This document shows positions 1 to 11,000 of a stretch of DNA of 33,374 nt, piece after piece. The notes beneath the pieces were generated by a model, which saw only the letters and a program-made list of their open reading frames with translations, was not told where the DNA came from and did no database searches. This DNA comes from Goniomonas avonlea. Taxonomy: Eukaryota; Cryptophyceae; Goniomonadida; Goniomonadaceae. The stretch spans positions 1 to 33,374 of the forward strand of contig QUTJ01031845.1 of assembly GCA_003573635.1 (NCBI GenBank), given 5' to 3'. Position 1 is the first letter of the stretch, and each line of letters begins with the position of its first letter. The translations under genes were made by a program, and so were the position numbers.

Positions 1-58
<58 letters not shown>

Positions 59-86
59 GCGAGCGAGCGAGCGAGAAGAGAGAGAC
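1..86. repeat. (GA)n / (GCGA)n microsatellite
   Basis: Perfect GA dinucleotides run from the window edge to about 47, then GCGA tetranucleotides to about 74, then a short degraded GA tail. It lies in an intron and ends about 72 nt before the acceptor. The true left end is outside the window. Confidence 0.95.
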
Positions 87-158
87 TTTTCAGCCTGTCT
101 GAACAACCCTCGCCAACTTCCCAACGGCGCAATGCCTTTACTTGACCCGACTTTCCAG
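1..158 (+). other. 3' part of an intron
   Basis: Contains a GA/GCGA microsatellite (1-86), then a short non-repetitive part ending cgactttccag at 158. A branch-like ttgac has its A at 145, 13 nt before the acceptor G. The 5' end of the intron is outside the window. Confidence 0.75.
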
Positions 159-518
159 GCTCTGTCACCGTCTACGACGGCAGCACCACTAACGACCCCG
201 TGAGCATCCGGCTGTCCGGAGGCCACGGCATCACGGCCGTCACGAGCCGCCAACCAACCGTGCTCGTGCATTTCAAAACACCCGGCGGCGACCAGGGCTT
301 CAGGGCGTTCTACGCGGGAAACCAGGGGGTTCGCATTGGTACCGGTGGCGGGGACTGTTCTGGCGTCTCGACCTTCACTGACAGTCAGGATGGCTTTGGC
401 GACGGCAGCTTCATGACAGACCCATATGACGCTGCAGACCGCGACTGTCGCTTTGTCATTGACGTGCCTGGTGCCACCAGCGTGACGTTGACGTTTACAC
501 AAGTGGACCTCGCTCCAG
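159..518 (+). CDS. Exon: C-terminal half of one CUB and N-terminal half of the next
   Basis: Read with codons starting at 161 (phase 1 entry), it opens with SVTVYDGSTTND, the CUB strand that normally carries the VxVYDG motif. It continues through a weak SxxxLVxF core (here PTVLVHF) to GF-R-A-FY, then starts a new module at Cys codon 356 (DCSG), with DGS and a second Cys in DCRFVI. A frame stop at 143-145 just upstream forces an acceptor between it and the CUB homology; AG at 157-158 fits. The donor follows base 518 (g|gtgtgtc), and reading on meets a stop at 635-637. Length 360 nt, so the exon is symmetric (1-1). The modules are diverged from those of the main array. Confidence 0.82.
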
Positions 519-1982
519 GTGTGTCAGCGCTGCGAGGTAGATGGATCCGCCTACACACCCCGTGTCCTCCACCCCTTCACATTTGCACGCCCTCATGCTC
601 TGTCTGCTCCAAGCAGTGTCACCTGTTGTCTACATAGCGCACTCTGTGCCAAGCAGTGTACACGTACCACTCATGTGCCCAGCTGTGGACACGCGTCCTC
701 GAAATCGTGTACTCACGGTCGCAACCAGGTGATCTGATCGTTGTCCACGCGGGCAGCAAGCGCGTAGACCCGCCCATCGCTCTCATCCGCGGCGACTCCG
801 GCGGCAACCTCACCGATTTGACCTCCCCGACCAAGAGGATGCTGGTGGAATTCCTGACCTTCGCTGACAGTCCCAGGGTCCTAGAGGACGGGACCCCTCA
901 GAGCTATCACGGCATGACTGCGTACTACTTCGCGCCCGGCGGCAACACCTGTAACGGCACTGTGACCCGGACCGAGGCCACTGGGGAGGTCGTTGACGGG
1001 AGCGGGCCTTTGCACGCGGTCAAGTCTGGACTCTCGTGTCGATGGCTGCTGAAGCCCGCCGGAAACGTGTCCCGCGTCCTGCTGCGTGTACACGCTGTGC
1101 AACTGCTGCAAGGTGCAGAGAGAGAAATGATGCGACCCCTGTGATCCTAGGGTTCTAGCCTTGATATGCGTCCTTGCCCGGGCGTCATGCTTCGACAACT
1201 TGACATGAGTCAGCTTGACACAGCTCAGCTCTGCAAACCCCTTCTCTCGCTGGGGAAGGGAGGGGGGGGGGCATGTCTCATCGATTGACCATCTCTTTGG
1301 GGCCTCCAGCAATTCTTCCAGTCTGACTGGTCGAGTTTGGGATGTGCTCGAACCTTCGCATGCAGGCACACACGTTAGATTGATTCTCTCCATTTGATTG
1401 CAGCTGCGTTTTGTTGTTGGTTTGGTCGGGAGTACCGTTCAATAGAGCATCGTGTTTTTACTCTTGACCTCTGTCCCGCAGGCGTGGACACCGTCACTGT
1501 TTACGACGGCAAGGCAACGACTGCTCCCGTCCTAGGACTGCTGACAGGCCTCGGGCTGCTGCGCAACCACACTATTGTGCCGCCCAACAGACTGTCTCGC
1601 CTCACCTCCTCGGGCCCTCTGATGCTGTTGGTGTTCCAGACAGCCTCTGGGCCGAACTCGCGCCCAACAACGAGCGGCTTCCACCTTGGGTACTCTGCCG
1701 AGGGCGTGGTCCCCCCTGGACAGTGCGAGGGGCCAGTGCTGTTCACTGCGCCCACGGGGAAGTGGGCTTCGTCAGAGGTTGACTACACTCATTTCAGTCA
1801 GTGTTCGTGGCTCATCTCGCCGTTCTACGCTGTTGAGGTGCTGGTGAAGTTCCACGTCTTCAACACAGAGCCAGGTGTGCTGTCCCTCCCGCCAGACTGA
1901 GGCAGAGGCAGAGAGCCAGAGACAGCATCGGAGCTAGCGACAGATCGGCAGACAGTGAGCAAGCTAGCGGGACTCACACACA

Positions 1983-2048
<66 letters not shown>

Positions 2049-5000
2049 ACTTACTCTGAGACAGCGAGAATGCCAGTCAGAGCGAGATTCGCAAGGAATA
2101 CCTGCCTGACCGGTACTCACAGACTACGATTTCGTCTCTGTGTACAACGGCTCGACCACCAACTCCCCACGTGTCGCGCACCTCAGCGGCACCAACCCTC
2201 TCGGCCCCAACCCCCTCGAGTTCCTCGTGGACGGCCACGCGCTGGTCGTGTTCAGCTCGGACCACAGCGTGAGTGCCCGCGGCTTCGAGGCGTCGTACAC
2301 TTCCAAGACACCGTACTGCCCCGCCGCCACCCGAATGACGCTCGCTGACGGTGAGTTTGCGGACGACAGCACGTTCCTGCCGTACATCAACGACGTCCAC
2401 TGCACGTGGTTCATCCAGCCTGAGACCCAGCCGTTGCCGGTCGGGATCCGGCTGCATTTCGGCTCCTTCGATACGGAGTTTTACAGAGACCATGTGACCA
2501 TCTTCGACGGCAACTCAACGGCGGCCCGCGTTCTGGCGCGGTTCTCAGGCACAGTGCTACCGCCGCCTGTTCAGAGCACCGGGCGCTTCATGACGGTGTC
2601 GTTTGACTCGGATGCCACCAAGGTGTACTCTGGCTTCCACGCGCGGTACGAGAGTGTCCTCCCTTGCCACGGCACGGTCGTGATGAACACCACGAGGGGC
2701 GTCATAGATGACGGCAGTCTGCACTGGAACTACCGGCCGAATGCGCTATGCGAGTGGATCATCGCGCCCGTCGGCGTCCAGAACCTGACGCTGACGTGGG
2801 AGCGGTTCGAAACTGAGCGGCTTTTCGACTTTGTGCGCGTATGGGGCTTCGACGGTAACTACTCGATTATCGGTGGCAAGCCAGTGTTCCCTAACACCAC
2901 CAACCTGACCTCTCTGTTTAACCAGAGTGGGCCCACCCCACCCTCGTCCGAGTCTGTTTCGTTTCCGATGCTTCGCATCCAGTTCACGTCTGACGCCCAC
3001 AAAGAGTATGCTGGCTTTCGGGTTTCATACCGCCCCACCTATCCATGCAATGGCACTGTAGTTATGCGTGCTCCTCACGGCAGCTTTGAAGATGGGAGCG
3101 GTCCTGACTTCTACTGGGATGACACTACTTGCGCTTGGTTACTCGCGCCTGCCGGGGCGGAACTGGTGACGCTCTCCTTTAGCGAGTTCAATACTGAACT
3201 CCTCCACGACTATGTCACCCTGTTCGATGGGAGCAACACCCTTGCTCCGGTTTTGGCGACCTTTAGTGGAGCCCTAGTGCCCCGGCCTGTGACCTCATCA
3301 GGACCGACGATGACCGTGCTGTTCACCTCAGACTCGATCAAAGTGGCCCCTGGTTTTGCCGCTTCCTACGTGGGCGGGCGGGTCTGTCAACCCAAGGCTG
3401 TGTTGACCGCCACCCAGGGGTCTTTCACTGACGGCAGCGTTGACAGGTATCGGCCAAACTCGAATTGCTCCTGGCTCCTGGCTCCGGTGGGAGCCGTGAC
3501 CACCATGGTCACCTTCACTCGGCTCTCGACCGAGCTTGGCGTCGACGTCTTGTGGATCTATGACGGGAGCGACTCGTCGAGTCCGCTTCTCGGCGCTTTT
3601 AGCGGCTTTGAGCTGCCAGCGACTGGCCATTGGAAGCCTGCGTCGGTGCAATCGACCGGTCCCACTATGTTTTTGCACTTCACCTCAGACAGTGGCAAGG
3701 AGTACTCCGGTTTTGAACTCACCTACACTCTGGTCGCGTTCTGCTCCGGAACCACAAGGCTGACGACAACCACAGGCGTGTTCCACGATGGGAGCGGCGA
3801 CGCGAACTACATGCCTCGCTCAGACTGCACGTGGCTGATTGACCCCCCGGGTGTCAAGTCGATCATACTGACGTTCTCAGAGTTCAGTACCCAGCTCGTT
3901 GACGACACAGTGCGTGTGTACGATGGGCCGTCGACGTCTGCGCCACTCTTGGCCCGCCTGAGCGGCGACACTCTCCCCGCGCCGATTGTGTCATCTCAGG
4001 GGCGCATGACCGTGTGGTTCACCTCGGACAGCTACAGTGAGGCTGGCGGCTGGTCTGCATCGTACGCTCCGCCTGGGCTGTGCAATGGCACGGTGTGGTT
4101 GAATTCCACTTCTGGTGTGATTGACGATGGCAGCGGGCCCGGGCATTACCACGCAAACGCAGCCTGTCGGTGGTTGCTAACCCCAGTCGACGCGCGTTTT
4201 GTGGTCCTCACGTTCCTTGCGCTGGACACAGAACGGCACCATGACGTCGTTCGCGTCTATGACGGAAACGACACGACCACCTTGATTGGCAGCTTCAGCG
4301 GCCACGCGCTGCCGATCACCGACCACCACATCCCTCACTCTGTCGAATCAAAAGGTCCAGCGATGCTGATCGAGTTCATTTCGGACGATCACCACGAGTA
4401 CGGTGGTTTTAGGCTGGCGTTCGCGCGGCGACGCACCTTTTGTAGCGACACGGAACGCATCACAAACCAAACCGCGACATTCGACGACGGCTCCGCCTCG
4501 GCTGAGTTTTACCGGCCCAACTCCGACTGCAAGTGGCTGCTCGCACCCACCGGTGCGCGATCGCTCACCCTCAACTTTACCCGCCTGGATACCGAGTACA
4601 ACCGCGACTTGGTGCGAGTGTTCGACGGGCTGACCACCACGTCGCCCCTGCTCGCGACGTTGAGCGGCGCCGCAGCCCCCCCTCCGATTTCCTCAACCGG
4701 CGGCCACGTGCTCGTTTGGTTCACCTCCGACGGAGCCAAAGAGGCATACGGCTGGACTGCGACGTACACGCTCCCGCCGCTGTGCAACGGGACTGCCGCA
4801 CTCACGCAGGGCGCCGGTGCGTTTGATGACGGGAGCGGCGCGGGCGATTACCACAGCAACGCCGACTGCCGGTGGTTGCTTGCGCCGGCTGGTGCGCAGA
4901 CCGTGCTGCTGACGTTTACGGCGTTCGAGACCGAGGCGTTCTACGACACAGTTTACATTTATGACGGAGGCAGCACGAATTCGACGCTGATTGCGAACTT

Positions 5001-8000
5001 CAGTGGCTACTCGTTACCGGTTACATCACATCAGATCGCTCACTCGGTGCAGTCCACCGGCCCCTCGCTGCTGGTGGTCTTCACCTCGGACACCACCAAT
5101 GAGTTCGCCGGCTTCTCAGCGTCGTACACCTCCGTGGGCTTTTGCAGCGGCACCAAGCTGCTCAACGCGACCGCTGGCGTGCTCACCGATGGAAGTGGGG
5201 CCGCAAAGTACTACCCAAACTCGGATTGTGTGTGGTTGATTTCCCCGGCCGGTGCCAAATCCCTGACACTGACGTTTTCCGCGTTGGACACTGAGCTTCT
5301 ACACGATGTTATCAGGTTGTATGACGGCTCGACGACCTCTTCTCCTCTGCTTGGTGCGTTTAGTGGCAGCGTGCTTCCGCCTACCGTGACGGCGACGGGC
5401 GGGTCGATGCTGGTGTGGTTCCACACCAACGGCCAGAAAGAGGGGTGGGGGTGGTCTGCGTCTTACACGGTGCCTGGGCTGTGCAACGGGACCGTGACGC
5501 TGACGAACTTGACCGGGACGATTGACGACGGCAGTGGGGCCGGCGACTACCATAGCCACGCCAGCTGCCAGTGGCTCCTCGCCCCTGCGGGTGCCCAAAC
5601 AGTGCTCCTGACATTCACTGCCTTTTCTCTTGAGATGTTCTACGACCAAGTGCGCGTGTACGACGGGAGCAACACCAGCGTCCCGCTGCTTGGGAATTTC
5701 AGCGGCGAAGGGCTTCCTGCGACGCTGCACCAGTTTCTGCACTCTGTGCAGTCCACTGGGCCCACAATGCTTGTGGTGTTCACCTCGGACGGGTCCAAGG
5801 AGGCGAGCGGCTTTGCTGCGAGGTACACTCTCGTTGGTTTCTGTAGCGGGACTGCGACGTTGACGGCCTCTGTGGGAACACTGGACGATGGAAGTGGCCG
5901 GAGCGATTACTCCCCAGACGCGGACTGCAGGTGGCTGATCAAGCCAGTGGGCGCCAAGTCGTTGATACTGACGTTCTCGGCCCTCCATACGGAGCTCCTT
6001 CACGACTCTGTGCGCGTTTTTGACGGCCCGTCCACGTCGTCTCCTCTGCTGGGGTCCTTCAGTGGAACGTCGCTGCCCCCGCCTGTGTCGTCCACCGGCG
6101 GTTCCATGCTTGTGTGGTTCACCTCAGACTTGGTTCGTGAGGCCCCTGGGTTTTTCGCGTCGTATGCTCTGCCTGGACTGTGTAGTGGGACCGTCAATCT
6201 GACTGACTCATCCGGGTCGTTCGACGAGGGTAGCGGAGCCGGCGACTACCACCCTAACGCGAACTGCGCGTGGCTTCTCAGGCCAGCGCTCGCTCGGACT
6301 GTGCTGCTCACCTTCACTGTGCTCCAGACTGAGGCAAAGTACGACCTGGTCCGTGTCTTCGACGGGGACTCCGTGAGCGCGCCGCTGCTCGGTGCATTCA
6401 GCGGGTTGGAACTGCCACAGACGGGTCACGAGTACCCTCACTCGGTTCAGTCCACGGGCCCAGAGATGCTGGTGGTGTTCACCTCGGATAGCATCAAAGA
6501 GTTCGGTGGCTTCAGCGCGCGGTACACCTTTGTCGGGTACTGCATCGGCACCACAGTGCTGTCTGCGACCGCCGGCAACTTCAGCGACGGCAGTGGGCCT
6601 GACGATTACGAGCCGCTCGCAGACTGCCGGTGGCTGATTGCGCCGCCTGGTGCCAAGTCGATCATCCTGACGTTTTTCACCTTCGACATTGAGCTTTCAA
6701 TGGACTTTGTGAGCGTGTACGACGGCGCGACGACGTTTGCGCCCCTGCTCGCTCACAGACTCACGGGGCAGGAGACACCGCCGGTAATGTGGTCCTCAGG
6801 CGGGTCAATGCTGGTGCTGTTCACGTCCAACGAGGCCAAGGAAACCTCTGGGTGGTCAGCCGGCTACCGGGTGTCCGGCCTCTGCCACTCTCTTGTCAAC
6901 CGAACCAACTTGACGGGCAGCATCGACGATGGAAGCGGTGTGGGTGCCTATCACCCCCACACACACTGTCAGTGGCTGCTCGTACCCACCGGGGCGCAGG
7001 CCGTGCTTCTCACTTTCGTCGAGTTCGAGATCGAGGCTGCGTACGATTTTGTTCGGGTCTACGATGGCGCCAGCACCAGCGCTCCCTTGATTGGCAACTT
7101 CAGTGGTCTGACGCTCCCGGTCACTGCTGACCAGGTGCCACACTCGATACAGTCCACAGGACCGGCCATGCTGGTCGAGTTCGCCTCCGACGGGTCTCGC
7201 GAGTTTGCTGGGTTCAACGCTACTTACACCTTCATTGGCTACTGCCGAGGGAGGCTCACTCTTACGAACGCGTCCGGGCTCGTGAGCGACGGGAGCGGCG
7301 ACGACCTCTACTACCCGTTCGCGAACTGCGAATGGCTGATTGCGCCACCGGGCGCGAAGTCTGTGATTTTCTCCTTTGTGCGGTTTGACACAGAGCTTCT
7401 GCGTGACTTTGTACAGATCTTTGACGGCGCAACCGCGAACGCGCCGCTGCTTGGGTCGTTCAGTGGAACAGCGCTCCCCTCTGGAGAGTTTTCGTCGTCT
7501 GAGGGCTGGATGCTCATACGGTTCACCTCAAACTCGCTGAAGCAGTCCCAGGGGTGGTCGGGCTGGTACACTGTGCCGGGGCTGTGTAACGCGAGCGTGA
7601 CCTTGACGTCCCCCACTGGGTTGGTTTCTGACGGGAGCGGTGATGGTGGCTACCTCCCCAACATGCACTGCGCATGGCTGCTGAAGCCAGCCGGCGCGGA
7701 GATGGTTCTGCTGACGTTTCTGGAGCTGCGGATTGAGTGGGGGGCGGACATTCTCCAAGTGTACGACGGTGCGACCACTGCCGCCCCGCTCATTGGCAAT
7801 TTCAGCGGCCGTTCGTTGCCGGTGACGACCAACTACGTGCCACACTCCGTGCAGTCGACGGGTCCAGAAATGCTCGTGATCTTCACCTCCGACGACCGGA
7901 TCGAGTCCGAAGGATTTCTGTTCAACTATACCTTCCTCGGCCCCTGCACTGGCGCAATGTTCCTGAGCGGCACCAGCGGGACTGTCACGGACGGCACCAC

Positions 8001-11000
8001 CCCAAGCCGGCCCTACTGGCCGAACACCAACTGCTTTTGGCAGATCACGTCGACGCACGCGCTGACGCTGACTTTCTCGTCCTTCGAGACGGAGCTGGTC
8101 TACGACCTGCTCCGGGTGTACGACGGCACAACCACCGAGGCGCCCTTGCTCGCAGTGCTGAGCGGCAATGCACTGCCGCCCCCTGTGCAAGCAAGCACAC
8201 CGACCCTGCTGCTGTGGTTCACAACCGATGCCGCAAAGCAGTTCCTGGGGTGGTCGGCGACGTACTCATCGCCGGTCCTGTGCGGCGGGAACGTGACGCT
8301 CACAGCCCCGACAGGGTTTTTCGCTGATGGCAGCGAGAACGGAAAGTACCTCTCAGATTCCAATTGCCAGTGGATTCTCGCCCCTGCCGGCGCGTTAACA
8401 GTGCTGCTGACATTTACAGAGCTTGATACCGAGACCGGGTCTGATCTCGTGAGCGTTTACGACGGAAGCAACAGTTCAGCTCCGCTTCTTGGCCAATTCA
8501 GCGGGCACCACCTGCCCTCGACCTCGCACCAGGTCCCGCACTCAATCCAGTCCACGGGGCCAACGATGCTCGTGGTTTTCCACTCCGATCACGGCAAGGA
8601 GTACGGCGGGTTCGCTGCTGACTACACCTGGGTTGGGTTTTGCCGCGACACTCAATCCTTGACAACGACCACGGGGACATTCACCGACGGCTCCCACAGT
8701 CACTACCACTCTGACTCCAACTGCCGCTGGCTGCTTCAGCCCACTGGGGCCAAGTCGGTCGTCCTGACGTTTCTGCGGTTCGACATAGAGGTTGACTTTG
8801 ACGTGGTTCGTGTGTACGATGGCGCGACTACGTTGTCTCCGTTACTTGGCGCGTTCAGTGGGCCAGCTGTCCCGGACTCGCTCTCGTCAACCCAAGGGTC
8901 GATGCTGGTGTGGTTCACGTCCAACCACAACAAACAGCGCACGGGCTTCGCAGCGTCTTACACTGTCCCAGGGCTGTGCAACGGCACTGTGACGCTGTCG
9001 AATGCGACTGGCGTGTTTAACGATGGCAGTGGGGCCGGTCTGTACCACTCGAATGCCAACTGTGCCTGGCTGCTGACCCCCCCCGGTCCTCGCGTGCAAT
9101 TGACGATCACCCAGCTCAATCTTGAGTACCACCACGACACGGTCACAGTCTACGACGGTAACTCTACCTCGGGTCTCCTCCTGAGTCAGCTCTCCGGCAG
9201 CCCTGACGTCCCTATTCTCATCTTTTCGCACGTTTCGTCAATGCTGGTGGTGTTCAGGTCTGATTCGCACAGCGAGCGGGAGGGCTTCGTGGCCGAGTAC
9301 ACGGTCCAGGCTTACTGCCACAGTGTGAAGTCCTTGACCGCGTCCGCTGACACCCTGGAGGACGGGAGTGGTCCCTCCCTGTACTTCCGAGACTCCGACT
9401 GCCGATGGCTGATCGCCCCGACAGGCGCCGACTCGGTCATTTTGACCTTCAGCTCCTTCGATACACAGTTTTCGCGCGATGTCGTGCGGGTGTACGACGG
9501 CTCCAGGACCACGTCACCCATCCTCGGGGTGTTCAGCGGAAACACTCTGCCGCCGCAGCTCTCGTCGACCTCAGGGACCATGCTGCTGTGGTTCACGTCT
9601 GACGGCACCAAGGAGCACCAGGGCTGGGCGGCCGCATACACCGTGCCTGGACTCTGCAACGGGACTGTGACGCTCACAAGCCCGACGGGTTCGTTCGATG
9701 ATGGCAGCGGGCGTGGGAACTACGCTGCGCACTCCGACTGTCGCTGGCTGTTGGCACCCGTGGGCGCCCAGTCTGTCCTCCTCGCGTTTTCCCAGCTCGA
9801 TACCGAGCATTTACAAGACGCGGTGGCCGTGTTCGATGGTAGCACTACCAGCTCTCCGCTCATGGGTAACTTCAGCGGCCATGATCTACCCGCTGTGCTG
9901 CAGACAACGGGGCCAACGATGCTCGTGGTGTTCGTATCCGACCACCTTAAGCAATTCAGAGGGTTCGCAGCGTCGTATTGGTTCGAAGGATACTGCAGCG
10001 GGACTAAGACAATGTCCTCCTCCTCTGGGGTGCTCAGCGATGGGAGTGGAGCCGCTAAGTACTACGCCAACGCCGACTGCAAGTGGCTTCTGGCTCCAGT
10101 GGGTGCCAAGTCGCTGACCTTGACGTTTTCTGCCTTCGACACCGAGTTTATGCACGACTTTGTCCGCGTGTACGACGGTGCGACGACCGCCGCGCCTCTA
10201 CTCGAGTGGCTCAGTGGTAACCACCTCCCGTCGCCGCTGGTGTCCTCTGGAGGCTCAATGTTGGTGTGGTTCACGTCGGACGGCACAAAGCAGCACGCGG
10301 GGTGGAATGCCTCCTATGCCATGCCCGGCCTGTGCGGTGGGGTCGTGAATCTGGCCACGGCCACTGGCATGTTCGATGACGGCAGTGGGCCTGGGGACTA
10401 CCACAGCAACGCGGACTGCCGGTGGCTGTTGGCCCCTGTGAATGCTCAGACTGTGCTTCTCACGTTCACTGCCTTTGCCACGGAGCCAAGGCGTGACTTT
10501 GTTTGTGTCTATGATGGCGCCAACGCGACTGCCCCGCTGCTTGGGAATTTCAGTGGGCTGGCGCTGCCAAACACCTCCCATCAGGTGCCGCACTCCGTTG
10601 AATCAAGAGGCCCAGTGATGCTTGTTGTCTTCTCCTCGGACAGCGACAAAGAGTACAGCGGCTTTGCGGCCCGCTACACCTTCTTGCGCTACTGCAGCGG
10701 AACTGCCAGGCTCACGACTGCGACTGGGAACTTGGACGATGGCAGCGGCGCCGCTTTCTATCTCCCCAGGACCGACTGCAGGTGGCTCATTGCCCCTGTG
10801 AACGCCAAGGCGGTAACCCTGACCTTCTCGACAATGGACACGGAGCTGGCTCGCGACACTGTGAAGGTGTACGACGGGTCCACCACCGCCTCGCCGCTGC
10901 TTGCGACACTGAGTGGCTCGTCTCGCCCCACGCTGACCTCCACTGGCGCCGCTGTGCTGGTGTGGTTCACCTCCGACGGCTCGAAAGAGCGGTACGGCTG

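Noticed and set aside
881-1393. Minus-strand frame of 170 codons across an exon and an intron
   Set aside because: It has no recognisable domain and crosses a splice site of the plus-strand gene; treated as chance.
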